Shown: piece by piece, positions 62,901 to 63,867 of the stretch | How the letters are laid out: each line of letters starts with the position of its first letter | How positions within the stretch are numbered: the stretch's first letter is position 1 | Source of the DNA: Chelonoidis abingdonii | Taxonomy: Eukaryota > Chordata > Testudines > Testudinidae | DNA: 64,000 nt | Direction of reading: 5' to 3' | Assembly: GCF_003597395.2 (NCBI RefSeq) | Contig: NC_133770.1 | Location: 17,764,517-17,828,516, forward strand | Notes under the pieces: generated by a model | What the model was told of the DNA's origin: nothing | Databases searched by the model: none | The model's input: only the letters and a program-made list of their open reading frames with translations | Program-made: the position numbers and the translations under genes

Positions 62901-63719
62901 AACAACTTCTTCTCTGTCGGAAATGGCAATTCCATGCCCTCCCCAGACCCTCTTTGTGTCTAGAGAAGGATGAGTTGAGACCCCCCACCTCAAGAAATTC
63001 AACTGTCCCTGAGTACCCTCGTATGCCATCTCACCCTTACTTTTGAGCATCATATTTGAAAGAGCCCAAGAAGTCTAGATGTCTCTTTGTTAAGCCCTGG
63101 GGCTACAACTTTCTAAGAGCATTTGCTCTGGGTCTGAGAGTCTCAGAGTGCGCTGTGTACTCCCCATAGTGTGCAAAATTTTCAGTTGTAGTACTGGTGT
63201 TCTATGGAAGGGCAGCCAGACCTTCTGTTCTGCCCCTATTGTTAGTCTTAAAGACATGGTTTCTGTACGAGATAGATGACACATGAACAAAAGTAATAGG
63301 AAAGTCTATCTCCTTGAAATGGACAGCTATGAACACTGACAGTCATGTTTTGCAGTTAGTCCATCTTAACCATTTAGCACTTCGAGTGAAACAGAAGCAC
63401 CTATATGAGTAGTAAACAATACATTTAAAATACGGCCATATGTACAAATATATGCATGAAATGCAATAAATATCAAACTGAAAATATGCTACATACTGAC
63501 CATTACCTCTACTGTCATCCATCTCTCCATCTCTGGAATGCTCTGATTGGATATCTGGTGGTGTCTGTAGCACAGCTACACTGTTCTGGTTTATAATCTT
63601 CAATTTAAGCTTTGGTTTTGTCCGTTTTCTTCTTGGTACTGTAACAGTGAGGCTCTGTAACTGAGACATCCCCAATTCTGTCAAACAGACTCCATCTTGG
63701 GTATATGTCTTCGGTGGGT
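2671..63719 (-). CDS. KMT2C: KMT2C (MLL3) histone H3K4 methyltransferase, central part of the gene (20 exons)
   Basis: KMT2C is the catalytic subunit of the nuclear MLL3 COMPASS-like complex and mono-methylates histone H3 lysine 4, mainly at enhancers. Twenty exons can be joined on the minus strand; each is flanked by AG acceptors and GT donors (one GC donor), and phases match at every junction, giving 2 nt plus 2100 intact codons. The translated order matches my recollection of vertebrate KMT2C: basic post-PHD segment, HMG box, DPY/TPRP repeats, acidic LxxLL region, Gln-rich coiled coil. The DPY...TPRP repeats distinguish it from the paralogue KMT2D. N-terminal PHD fingers lie beyond 64000 and FYRN/FYRC/SET beyond base 1, so the gene is partial at both ends. 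No stop or frameshift interrupts the exons, so it looks functional. Exon labels W1-W20 below follow transcription order within this window and are not official exon numbers. Confidence 0.97.
3845..4600 (-). pseudogene. Broken DIRS-type tyrosine recombinase
   Basis: Two minus-strand reading blocks are separated by stops and shifts. The upstream block (4340-4594) contains LSWKVLFLVMITSARRVSK, resembling the first catalytic arginine region of phage-integrase-like recombinases. The downstream block (3845-4162) contains HLTRAQALSAAF (compare the H-x-x-R box) and WSSVHTFASHYALS, where the final Tyr fits the nucleophile position. This order (R ... HxxR ... Y) is that of a tyrosine recombinase, and the protein type is the one found in vertebrate DIRS elements. 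The gene is not intact. Confidence 0.72.
4994..5160. repeat. Perfect 33-bp inverted repeat
   Basis: 4994-5026 and 5128-5160 are perfect reverse complements (gctcctaggcagaggtgtgg ... outward ends), separated by 101 bp. Related sequence occurs inside the hAT element at 16619-17562 (around 17208 and 17360), so this is probably part of a hAT-derived insertion within the DIRS element. Confidence 0.75.
5376..5410. repeat. 16-bp perfect hairpin with a 3-nt loop
   Basis: gtcatggaggtcacag, ttt, ctgtgacctccatgac. The arms are exact inverse complements. Similar tcatgg/ccatga sequence occurs in the terminal parts of the DNA transposon at 57499-58178, so it is probably transposon derived. Confidence 0.7.
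5735..5976 (-). mobile_element. CR1 LINE 3'-end fragment
   Basis: Shares tgggtcagaccaaaggtcca, the ccagtatcctgtct block and ggctaatagtcatt with the CR1 copy at 12738. It is the 3' untranslated end only, in minus orientation, directly next to the end of the DIRS-like element. Confidence 0.8.
5977..6505. other. Intronic spacer
   Basis: AT-rich sequence between the CR1 fragment and the provirus. I see no feature. The last five bases (atagc) are the left target duplication of the provirus. Confidence 0.6.
6506..7236 (+). repeat. 5' LTR of the provirus
   Basis: 731 bp, TG...CA ends. It contains a polyadenylation signal (aataaa at about 7065) followed by a GT dinucleotide run. The pair at 11184 differs by small indels such as a single-base difference in cgaagcagacc / cgaagccagacc. 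Confidence 0.88.
7237..7256 (+). other. Putative tRNA primer-binding site
   Basis: tggcgtcacgaacaggatgc starts directly at the LTR edge with TGG, complementary to a tRNA 3' CCA end. The distal part (aacaggat) fits the T-arm of a serine-type tRNA loosely, but I cannot assign the tRNA with certainty. Confidence 0.55.
7327..7788 (+). CDS. Proviral gag-position ORF (153 aa), function unassigned
   Basis: It is the first open frame after the primer-binding site and lies where gag begins. It has Cys-containing segments early and a lysine-rich C-terminal half (KKLNLIKKTIKLRPDKYK). I do not recognise a matrix, capsid or zinc-knuckle motif. The remainder of the region to about 9300 is open in short, frame-shifted blocks (7736-7945, 7896-8282, 8405-8704), so the original coding sequence is broken. 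The function is inferred only from position. Confidence 0.4.
   Translation: MQFHLFTSKNSTDPVMEWICSLDSGKTQKGYTVPLTLADTGCLLRCHPSFRCQPADCSLQPQCTEAVENLGAADPSQLWRECSRIVKKSGGTVSKLIPPPRVIPANPARKLLCQMIKKLNLIKKTIKLRPDKYKSENVSQKENSSKWSGGSPN
9573..9650 (+). pseudogene. Remnant of proviral pol (RT/RNase H junction)
   Basis: A short frame reads RFNPVIEHDFDKPFLLYTDM, which matches the pattern where the RT connection meets the first catalytic Asp of RNase H in retroviral and gypsy-type pol (F-x-x-P-F-x-L-x-T-D). Only about 25 codons are readable. The rest of pol is missing, so the provirus cannot encode its own reverse transcriptase. Confidence 0.55.
9873..10320 (+). pseudogene. Env surface-subunit-like remnant
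   Basis: Overlapping short frames rich in N-glycosylation sequons (NFS, NIS, NCS, NAS, NHS) and cysteines lie between a possible splice acceptor (ctgttttacag at about 9811-9821) and the transmembrane-subunit ORF. The frames are interrupted by shifts. It is assigned by position and sequon density only. Confidence 0.4.
10623..11114 (+). CDS. Env transmembrane-subunit-like ORF (163 aa)
   Basis: It starts with a heptad-like helix (LANTTGKGLSLVNQQLN...), has IQNRLMIQYLL (the Q-N-R motif that follows the first heptad repeat in retroviral TM proteins), a lone Cys and a CC pair thirteen residues later, a second Leu/Ile-rich helix, a Trp-rich membrane-proximal stretch (FWSWLNWLGL), a hydrophobic anchor (LLVGLALLCLGCAFIKACI) and a short basic tail. 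The order fits a retroviral TM subunit; the CC spacing differs from the common CX6CC. The upstream part is broken, so it is a fragment of an old viral gene. Confidence 0.65.
   Translation: MMLRDQVLFQSLAIETLANTTGKGLSLVNQQLNSLAQYSIQNRLMIQYLLQSSSFCTKFAEVYPEFADKCCVSLPSISPNLSSIVKDLQTLSSTVRESRETFQFWSWLNWLGLAPYKSYFQSLFVSLLVGLALLCLGCAFIKACIHKFVASAYIASTPKRIPS
11184..11921 (+). repeat. 3' LTR of the provirus
   Basis: 738 bp, same ends and internal order as the 5' LTR. A short purine-rich stretch (agggcacggggca) precedes it as a weak polypurine tract. The target duplication atagc follows directly. Confidence 0.88.
11927..12737. repeat. GC-rich stretch with internal inverted repeats, unclassified
   Basis: 12050-12125 and 12480-12575 each hold inverted pairs around ctgcagcc and caaacctgcc / ggcaggtttg. 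Overlapping open frames on both strands are explained by composition. It is probably an old non-autonomous DNA transposon, but I cannot fix the ends. Confidence 0.4.
12738..13660 (-). mobile_element. CR1 LINE, 5'-truncated, with C-terminal ORF2 remains
   Basis: On the minus strand the reading order is WQMKFSADKCKVMHIGKHN, then ITQERDLGVIVDSSLK, LYKSMVHLEYC, IQKRATKMIRGMERLPYEER, and LWNSLPEDVVKAKTITGFKK, i.e. the end of a CR1 reverse transcriptase, then the 3' untranslated region with tgggtcagaccaaaggtcca. Frames are broken at about 13212 and 13450. The 5' end is lost near 13660, as usual for CR1 copies. Confidence 0.9.
13661..14392. other. Intronic sequence
   Basis: AT-rich with no recognisable gene. 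The 13780-14025 open frame matches nothing I know. It may include a further retroviral-type piece (13800-13940 reads like a low-complexity Thr/Leu helix), but I cannot support it. Confidence 0.4.
14393..14995. repeat. GC-rich repeat, possible hAT-like element
   Basis: Left cagggccagctctggc and right gcctggagccagacctg are roughly inverted. The interior has purine tracts and repeated 'gcggccggagcagcaaag'-type units (about 14505-14600 and 14855). No target duplication was found. Confidence 0.4.
14996..15626. other. AT-rich intronic sequence
   Basis: It lies between the GC-rich repeat and exon W19. I see no gene, RNA or clear repeat. Confidence 0.5.
15627..15690 (-). CDS. KMT2C: KMT2C exon W19
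   Basis: 64 nt, phase 0 in and 1 out, acceptor gtttttag and donor GTCA|gtaagt. It encodes DGSLTPQISRPNPPNFGPGF. The intron upstream is only 118 bp, whereas the one downstream is 12.7 kb. Confidence 0.95.
15809..15887 (-). CDS. KMT2C: KMT2C exon W18
   Basis: 79 nt, phase 2 in and 0 out, acceptor tatcaatag and donor ACAG|gtaaca. It encodes FPFMGQPMSGTQTSEGQN and LMQQPITQ. Confidence 0.95.
16619..17562. mobile_element. hAT-like non-autonomous element
   Basis: Ends cagtgcttttcaaac and gtttgaaaaacgctg are inverted. Flanks ttctaggg and gtctaggg match 7 of 8 bases. The interior has degenerate tandem units of roughly 40-60 bp (gggatgaggggtttggggtg-like, 16690-17090) and a GC-rich half related to 4994-5160. 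It has no transposase. Confidence 0.82.
17884..18014. mobile_element. Tigger/pogo-like transposon end fragment
   Basis: Shares gtactgtatttgcttttttt near its left edge and aactctgaggttctactgta at its right edge with the longer element at 25031-25896. Only the right end is present. Confidence 0.6.
18030..18175 (-). repeat. MIR-like SINE
   Basis: In minus orientation it keeps the MIR order: attttacagatgaggaaact, cttgcccaaagtcttacaac, then ctgagttccagtccagtg and ccactagaac. This is a family shared across amniotes. Confidence 0.75.
18318..18420 (-). repeat. Ancient amniote repeat (first of two inverted copies)
   Basis: tattggaccaacttctgttg, gtgagagagacaagcttt and agagctcttcttcgg are the reverse complement of the stretch at 49145-49235. 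I cannot name the family with certainty. Confidence 0.6.
18500..18611 (-). CDS. KMT2C: KMT2C exon W17
   Basis: 112 nt, phase 1 in and 2 out, acceptor tttcatag and donor CAG|gtatgc. It encodes DFDAITDPIMKAKMVALKGI and NKVMAQSNMGMPPMVMN, a strongly conserved methionine-rich helical segment of KMT2C. Confidence 0.96.
18612..19927. other. Intron between exons W16 and W17
   Basis: 19598-19660 is a MIR-like piece (aagaggcttgcccaaggtca). 19675-19740 is a short quasi-palindromic repeat (aatcctggccccactgaagt ... related to its own inverse). The rest is AT-rich with nothing recognisable. Confidence 0.55.
19928..21756 (-). CDS. KMT2C: KMT2C exon W16 (1829 nt), acidic and LxxLL region
   Basis: The exon starts after a split Gly codon (FGFPGGGHGPSTGQERF) and ends PFFPNI plus one base. 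In order it holds PQLRRSLSIDMPRPLNN, QQHNILGQAFIELRHRAPDG, an Asp/Glu-rich block (VKDLDVKDLDGVEVKDLDDE), LDDLLRSGEFDIIAYTDPE, a long Ser/Thr/Asn-rich disordered stretch, and RPLLLEEQPLLLQDLLDQER followed by a glutamine run. LDDLL and LQDLL fit the LxxLL nuclear-receptor-box pattern. Acceptor is tgatttcag and donor ATTG|gtacgt. The reading frame is intact throughout. Confidence 0.97.
21757..22691. other. Intron between exons W15 and W16
   Basis: 22450-22590 carries a short quasi-palindromic repeat (cataCttaactttat ... gtggttacaggattgg), the same type as at 245-395 and 45845. No gene is visible. Confidence 0.5.
22692..23017 (-). CDS. KMT2C: KMT2C exon W15
   Basis: 326 nt, phase 0 in and 2 out, acceptor tttaaaccag and donor TTTTGG|gtatga. 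It encodes RQKLREIILQQQQQKK, then HWQQENLNQIFNRPPPPYPG and FPKDQRGPFP, ending RPHGFG. The PPPPYP run is a candidate WW/SH3-type ligand (family knowledge, not shown here). Confidence 0.96.
23018..25030. other. Intron between exons W14 and W15, left part
   Basis: No exon or RNA gene. 23600-24260 is a mixed-composition stretch that looks like an old insertion, but I cannot find termini or a target duplication. Confidence 0.4.
25031..25896. mobile_element. Tigger/pogo-like non-autonomous element
   Basis: Left end tacagtagaacttcagagct and right end ttgaggttctactgta are inverted and both start/end with TA, the Tc1/mariner-pogo target. The GC-rich interior (25103-25760) consists of degenerate units around gggctgaagcygggaacaga. 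Open frames through it are compositional. No transposase is present. Confidence 0.7.
26110..26195. repeat. Short quasi-palindromic repeat
   Basis: tctcatcctacaccatcaag ... attgacatcaatgagtgtag gives partly complementary halves centred on gggagttgtgccattgac. It is the same type as at 19675. Confidence 0.45.
26191..26485. mobile_element. Short TIR element (tgtctacac family)
   Basis: taggctatgtccacactg at the left and ggtgtagaaatacctt at the right form a degenerate inverted pair of the type seen repeatedly in this window (30719, 37160, 50864, 52366). Confidence 0.5.
26751..28628 (-). CDS. KMT2C: KMT2C exon W14 (1878 nt), DPY/TPRP repeat region
   Basis: 626 codons, phase 0 to 0, acceptor cttaaaccag and donor CAG|gtgagc. 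The exon begins QMRQKSKQQAKIEATQKLEQ, followed by a polyglutamine run of nine, then a long disordered Pro/Ser/Thr-rich domain. I count about twelve DPY-x-x-P-x-TPRP-like units (for example DPYAKPPDTPRP and DPYSQPPLTPHP), each presenting a TP or SP dipeptide that could be a proline-directed kinase site. It ends QADTEKLRQ. The exon has no stop or frameshift. The upstream splice-proximal glutamine codons are CAA/CAG mixtures. Confidence 0.97.
28629..29274. other. Intron between exons W13 and W14
   Basis: 646 bp with no repeat family that I can name and no exon. The acceptor side has a pyrimidine stretch (tttctcttcccatctt). Confidence 0.5.
29275..29457 (-). CDS. KMT2C: KMT2C exon W13, end of HMG box and helical linker
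   Basis: 183 nt, phase 0 to 0, acceptor tttctcag and donor CAG|gtgtgt. It encodes QKARDNRAALRINKVQ, then a Gln-rich and charged helix (MKRQQQQDS, KQRESEHEQEWKFRQ). Confidence 0.96.
30440..30630 (+). repeat. Ancient amniote SINE/LINE tail
   Basis: gattgcaagctctttgggga, gtgtctcttactatgtgtat, gtacagcacctagcat and ttggttggggcctctag occur in the order common in amniote SINE-type tails, followed by a (taaa)n-like end. The family assignment is from memory. Confidence 0.55.
30719..30958. mobile_element. Short TIR DNA transposon (MITE-like)
   Basis: agggtacgtctacactac and gtgtagaccaggcctta are inverted ends; a second inverted pair (ctgaGTTgatggagg..., ggtcgac / gtcgacc) lies inside. About 240 bp, no coding potential. 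Confidence 0.65.
31021..31094 (-). CDS. KMT2C: KMT2C exon W12, HMG-box core
   Basis: 74 nt, acceptor ttggttgcag, donor GTG|gtaaca. It encodes WTTRVKQIAKLWRKASSQER, the core of the KMT2C HMG box (a helical domain for DNA or partner contacts). It ends on a complete codon. Confidence 0.96.
31260..31474 (-). CDS. KMT2C: KMT2C exon W11, start of the HMG box, GC donor
   Basis: 215 nt, acceptor atttgtcag. It encodes DKNPAFNPMVNDPNSSW, then STLKWEKEEALGEMATV and the start of the HMG-box region (NFPNLKEEFP). The only place that keeps frame and protein continuity with W12 is CCCAG|gcaagg, so the donor is GC rather than GT. The split Asp codon is completed by the first two bases of W12. Confidence 0.92.
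31740..31878 (-). CDS. KMT2C: KMT2C exon W10
   Basis: 139 nt, phase 1 in and phase 2 out, acceptor gccttccag and strong donor CAG|gtaagt. It encodes SRVPLMNGLIGLTPHLPH and GAGLGTFSPI, a disordered Gly/Pro-rich linker. Confidence 0.95.
32060..32215 (+). mobile_element. CR1 3'-end fragment
   Basis: ccagagcttgataagattac, ggactgcctgtgata and gaggtccctttcagtcctac followed by attcctatg are characteristic of the terminal part of a CR1 copy in plus orientation. Confidence 0.6.
32985..34196 (-). mobile_element. Second DIRS-like element, non-autonomous
   Basis: The left terminal region (tgtgcccccctatgggtgct, ggtatgtctgcgtcc, gggcccgcacgtgcac) recurs inverted at 34080-34190. Next to the left copy, cacatctcgaagaaccatcg (33247-) complements the left start, as in the element at 3472. 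The interior holds a minus-strand, Ser/Ala/Lys-rich broken frame (33387-33894) that could be an ORF1 (gag-like) remnant. No recombinase or RT is recognisable. Confidence 0.65.
34810..35599. mobile_element. hAT (Charlie-like) non-autonomous element with exact 8-bp TSD
   Basis: Starts caggggttctcaaactg and ends ttgggaatccctc. Flanks 34802-34809 and 35600-35607 are both atgtaaac. 790 bp with a GC-rich interior and no transposase; open frames in it are chance. Confidence 0.88.
36287..36400 (-). CDS. KMT2C: KMT2C exon W9
   Basis: 114 nt, phase 1 in and out, acceptor tttttacag and donor CAGG|gtatgg. It encodes ELEGKDVEDLFTAVLSPA and a proline-rich PTPLPQPPPQ linker ending LHNQ. Confidence 0.95.
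36485..36517 (-). CDS. KMT2C: KMT2C exon W8 (33-nt micro-exon)
   Basis: Only 33 nt, phase 1 in and out, acceptor ttgaccag and donor CCAG|gtatgt. It encodes AILGKLYKIP. The flanking introns are very short (186 and 84 bp), which probably helps definition of so small an exon. Confidence 0.92.
36704..36841 (-). CDS. KMT2C: KMT2C exon W7
   Basis: 138 nt, phase 1 in and out, acceptor ccccttcag and donor gtaaaatg. It encodes GLDIGPISDDPSSLPQPS and then SEEQLDGILSPELDKMVTD, a well conserved KMT2C segment with an amphipathic leucine pattern. Confidence 0.95.
36842..38372. other. Intron between exon W7 and the candidate cassette exon
   Basis: 37160-37453 is a MITE-like element (see separate entry). 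37454-38372 is AT-rich with no feature apart from the donor-side sequence of the candidate exon. Confidence 0.5.
37160..37453. mobile_element. Short TIR DNA transposon (MITE-like)
   Basis: taaggcctggtctacactgg at the left; the inside carries gatctaagttacgcaacttc / gaagttgacatacttagatc as a second inverted pair and ataaatcgacctctgc further right; the right end is degenerate (agtagtacagac). Same family as 30719. Confidence 0.6.
38373..38420 (-). CDS. KMT2C: Candidate 48-nt cassette exon of KMT2C
   Basis: A 48-nt interval with a good acceptor (ggtcctgtag) and a strong donor (TTTG|gtaagaaac) has the same phase (1 in, 1 out) as its neighbours, so it can be included or skipped without breaking the frame. 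Included, it gives GLDLCTFQVENSPSPF followed by A, and W7 then continues GLDIGP, so the GLD motif would be repeated. I infer an alternatively spliced exon; sequence alone cannot prove that it is used. Confidence 0.6.
38790..38894 (-). CDS. KMT2C: KMT2C exon W6
   Basis: 105 nt, phase 1 in and out, acceptor tgcatag and donor gtatgtgc. It encodes NSDDPLADLSEVLNTDDDI and LGILSDDL, an acidic, leucine-containing segment. It can join in frame either to W7 directly or through the candidate 48-nt exon at 38373. Confidence 0.94.
38895..40617. other. Intron between exons W5 and W6, right of exon W6
   Basis: AT-rich. 39755-39840 has a short quasi-palindromic repeat (ggctcagtcctggaaatatg ... gcaggatcagatcc). 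40196-40312 resembles half of a tgtctacac element (gacgtctacactgcag ... ttctacacctc). No gene. Confidence 0.5.
40618..41526 (-). mobile_element. Solo LTR with 5-bp target duplication
   Basis: Read on the minus strand it starts tgtctataaatagatagc and ends gcttacaaca. Both flanks are gggaa (40613-40617 and 41527-41531). 909 bp with TG...CA ends, no internal coding region. The LTR sequence differs from the provirus at 6506, so it belongs to another family (a 5-bp duplication fits gypsy or some ERV groups). Confidence 0.82.
42640..44900 (-). mobile_element. L2/CR1-like LINE, interrupted by an LTR
   Basis: On the minus strand, 44590-44870 reads as a broken reverse transcriptase with the catalytic FQYADDTDL box near 44590-44615, and 44400-44560 as the degraded stretch after it. 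42640-43090 is the 3' part of such an element (a related copy lies at 59180-59620). The LTR-like insertion at 43094-44200 separates the two pieces. Frames are interrupted, so it is inactive. Confidence 0.65.
43094..44200 (+). mobile_element. Probable solo LTR nested in the LINE
   Basis: Begins tgtgacagtctgtaccc and ends tgctggcaca; ends form TGTGACA/TGGCACA. Flanks atggc and gtggc match 4 of 5 bases. About 1.1 kb with aataaa at about 43901 and no coding content. The boundary at 44200 is less certain than the left one. Confidence 0.55.
45845..45980. repeat. Short quasi-palindromic repeat
   Basis: cctcaatcctgcaagcagat ... catctacttgcagagttggg has complementary outer halves; the centre is agttccatggagag-like. 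Same type as at 245, 22450 and 39755. Confidence 0.5.
45981..47091. other. Intronic sequence left of exon W5
   Basis: AT-rich with no recognisable gene, RNA or repeat boundary. Confidence 0.5.
47092..47278 (-). CDS. KMT2C: KMT2C exon W5
   Basis: 187 nt, acceptor cattatag, donor CAAG|gtatac. It opens with EAFFGKDLLDTSRQSK and continues with a Ser/Thr-rich linker including FLDPSSDPLLSS. It starts at phase 0 and ends after one base of a Gly codon completed by W6. Confidence 0.95.
47279..49816. other. Intron between exons W4 and W5
   Basis: 47618-47745 is a MIR-like piece (cttgaccaaagccacaca, ctgagtcccaggctagtgtt). 48870-49240 belongs to the ancient repeat also seen inverted at 18318. 49258-49620 is a purine-rich stretch with repeated gcatgggg/gaggggaag units that explains the open frames on both strands. 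No gene. Confidence 0.55.
49145..49235 (+). repeat. Ancient amniote repeat (second copy)
   Basis: gaagaagagctctatgtaag, cttgaaagcttctctctct, and acagaagttggtccattaaa, the inverse of 18318-18420. The (ct)n and c-run in the middle are expanded. Confidence 0.6.
49817..49947 (-). CDS. KMT2C: KMT2C exon W4
   Basis: 131 nt, acceptor gtttttag and donor CAG|gtacag. It encodes WTEQLPDTPVDESTPISE, then KIKKRYRKKKNKLEETFPAY, a conserved basic block of KMT2C. It ends on a complete codon (Gln). Confidence 0.95.
50211..50653. mobile_element. Short TIR element (MITE-like)
   Basis: gaccttgcctacacttgtgg at the left and ccaccataagtgtagacct at the right are inverted. The interior holds tagttatatgctgcatcc-type sequence and no long ORF of interest. 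Confidence 0.6.
50864..51111. mobile_element. Short TIR element (MITE-like)
   Basis: ggggtatgtctacaaagcaa and tttgctttgtagacatctcc are near-perfect inverted ends. A second inverted pair (gcacgggg/ccccac, gcttgggctg / cagcccaagc) is nested inside, so the whole element can fold on itself. Confidence 0.75.
51112..52365. other. Intronic sequence
   Basis: 51180-51840 is AT-rich with nothing recognisable. 51960-52240 is a pyrimidine-rich stretch (ttctct, cctctg runs) that causes chance open frames. Confidence 0.45.
52366..52620. mobile_element. Short TIR element (MITE-like)
   Basis: taaggccaggtctgcactac and gtagtgcagaccttcccta are inverted ends. The interior shares gtgaaaaatccacacccctg and tagttataccgacc with the copies at 53411 and 55255. 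Confidence 0.7.
52797..53410 (-). mobile_element. CR1-like LINE remnant
   Basis: Starts (in reverse) with atcatagggttaggaccgac and gtcatctagtctaaccccct, the CR1 3' end in minus orientation. Further right, 53190-53300 reads LVLFNVSVNDLDVGIES and IKFTDERKLGGR, resembling the RT block around the F-x-D-D box with decay. Several frames are broken. Confidence 0.65.
53411..53668. mobile_element. Short TIR element (MITE-like)
   Basis: cttagaccacgtctatacta at the left. The interior has gctacgttgctcaggggtgt and gtgaaaaatccaccccc as in 52366. The right end is degenerate and abuts the next copy. Confidence 0.55.
53669..53912. mobile_element. Short TIR element (MITE-like)
   Basis: ttaaggctagtctacactgg and ccagggtagacaagct are inverted ends, with an inner inverted repeat (agtgccaggg / cactttaaaa, tttatagcgctg / cagcactgttaag). 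Confidence 0.6.
54023..54408. mobile_element. hAT-like element, degenerate
   Basis: cagtggttcgtaacctt at the left and ggttgagaattactg at the right are inverted Charlie-type ends. No target duplication is recognisable. Confidence 0.55.
54856..55152. mobile_element. hAT-like element with exact 8-bp TSD
   Basis: caggggtccacaacctttc and ggttgcctacccctg are inverted ends. The 8-bp flanks 54848-54855 and 55153-55160 are both tgctacag. 297 bp, no ORF of its own. Confidence 0.88.
55255..55477. mobile_element. Short TIR element (MITE-like), 5'-truncated
   Basis: Shares gtgaaaaatccacacccccc and gtagctattccgacctaatc with the copies at 52366 and 53411; the right end is gtagacatacccttac. The left terminus is missing. 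Confidence 0.55.
55535..55625 (-). repeat. MIR-like SINE fragment
   Basis: agtagctgagctgggaatgg, aacctaggtctcctgagtcc and ctactagagcacactg occur in the MIR order, minus orientation. Confidence 0.65.
55895..56014 (-). CDS. KMT2C: KMT2C exon W3
   Basis: 120 nt, phase 1 in and out, acceptor tttgatag and donor gtatgt. It encodes IGGFMVRQRSRTGQGKTKRS and a Ser-rich tail ending SREDG. The segment is basic then serine rich, with no enzymatic motif. Confidence 0.95.
56158..56385. mobile_element. Degenerate MITE-like element
   Basis: ttaagacctagtttacacac at the left; inside, gacatagctacattggttat and aagtgtggacacggttaaat correspond to the tgtctacac family. The right end is unclear. Confidence 0.4.
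56398..56560. repeat. Degenerate tandem repeat, unit about 40-45 bp
   Basis: Successive units resemble tgtgttatgctgggag ... tgatttatgtgagggt and ttttctgctgggaggc ... tgatttgcgtgaggct. About three to four units. This creates the long minus-strand open frame at 56406-57170. Confidence 0.55.
56805..57186. mobile_element. hAT-like element with 8-bp TSD
   Basis: catagacgctgact and agtaggcacctatg are inverted ends. Flanks aagtcaat and aagtcagt match 7 of 8. 382 bp, C-rich on the plus strand. Confidence 0.78.
57499..58178. mobile_element. hAT-like element with exact 8-bp TSD, with a nested element
   Basis: tagggccctccc and ggaagggccctg are the ends. 57491-57498 and 58179-58186 are both cttatcac. 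The outer arms contain ttcatggggctag and catttcatggggaagacc. A second, hAT-type insertion (about 57678-58046, ends catttctcaaccc and gtttgagaaacac) interrupts it. Confidence 0.8.
58657..58785 (-). CDS. KMT2C: KMT2C exon W2
   Basis: 129 nt, phase 1 in and out, acceptor ttctccag and donor gtaggg. It encodes EGDLMDCDGKSDSSPERE followed by a lysine/arginine run (KKRKRKPYRPG) that resembles a nuclear localisation signal. It joins W1 and W3 in frame across split Glu and Gly codons. Confidence 0.95.
58786..60395. other. Intron between exons W1 and W2, left part
   Basis: 59180-59620 is a 3' fragment of the LINE family seen at 42640 (gaccttgaactcgattcaat, gggagccagtctagagagcg, ctgatatgcttgtgg). The remainder is AT-rich without recognisable features. 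Confidence 0.5.
60396..61140. repeat. Composite GC-rich DNA-transposon region
   Basis: Outer copies of ataagccggttc (60406) and cataagccgactt (61079) face a GC-rich block. Inside, caggggtcagcaaactttgg (60498) is a hAT-type start followed by a truncated body. All long open frames here are compositional. Target duplications not found. Confidence 0.45.
61424..61890 (+). mobile_element. CR1 LINE 3' part carrying the KMT2C exon fragment
   Basis: agattgagaggtgacttgat and ggtgtttaatctagc precede, and caagaaccaatgtccggaag, gattaaccattagaacaa and ggaggtcagactagatgat follow the exon-derived stretch at 61496-61606. This is the end of a CR1 copy in plus orientation. Confidence 0.7.
61496..61606 (-). pseudogene. 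Decayed partial copy of KMT2C exon W1, embedded in a CR1 element
   Basis: About 111 bp aligns with the 5' half of exon W1 (63609-63719) with roughly nine substitutions and one 2-bp deletion by eye. The exon start and its AG acceptor are retained (ctag before acccacc), but the 2-bp deletion shifts the frame. Sequence on both sides reads as the 3' part of a CR1 LINE on the plus strand, so the exon piece lies inverted within that LINE. I infer an old local templated insertion or template switch. It is not a usable exon because of the frameshift. Confidence 0.8.
61891..62352 (+). mobile_element. CR1 LINE reverse-transcriptase fragment
   Basis: One open frame reads WSVLGPVQFNVFINDLEKGV, FANDTKLLKIVKSKADYEEL and WQMKFSVDKCKVMQIGKHN, then TTQERDLGVIV. 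This is the CR1 RT around the catalytic box; the expected F-A-D-D is F-A-N-D here (62071-62082), so the copy could not be active. It is truncated at both ends and follows the previous CR1 piece head to tail. Confidence 0.88.
62353..63506. other. Intronic sequence next to exon W1
   Basis: AT-rich on the left, mixed on the right (62740-63300). Open frames on both strands match nothing I recognise. No RNA gene is visible. Confidence 0.45.
63507..63719 (-). CDS. KMT2C: KMT2C exon W1 (first in window)
   Basis: 213 nt with acceptor tatag before ACCCACC and donor AG|gtaatg. It encodes the stretch PPKTYTQDGVCLTE, then a basic run (RRKRTKPKLKLKI, possible nuclear-localisation or DNA-contact segment) and a Ser/Asp tail ending MDDSR. 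It starts with two bases of a split codon and ends with one base of the next. A decayed duplicate of roughly the 5' half of this exon lies at 61496-61606. Confidence 0.95.
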
Positions 63720-63867
63720 CTATACAAATTACATGAATCACAACAGGAATATAAAACTCTTTATACCTTGACTCAAGCCTTGGATGAATTATTTAAACAC
63801 TACTTTAAAGAGTTAACCATACATATGTATGTCAAAGCAAGACACATTATAAGCACTAGAAAAGATG

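Noticed and set aside
62723..63053. Open frames of about 105 residues on both strands near exon W1
   Set aside because: No match to any known protein, no splice sites that fit KMT2C phases, and both strands are open.
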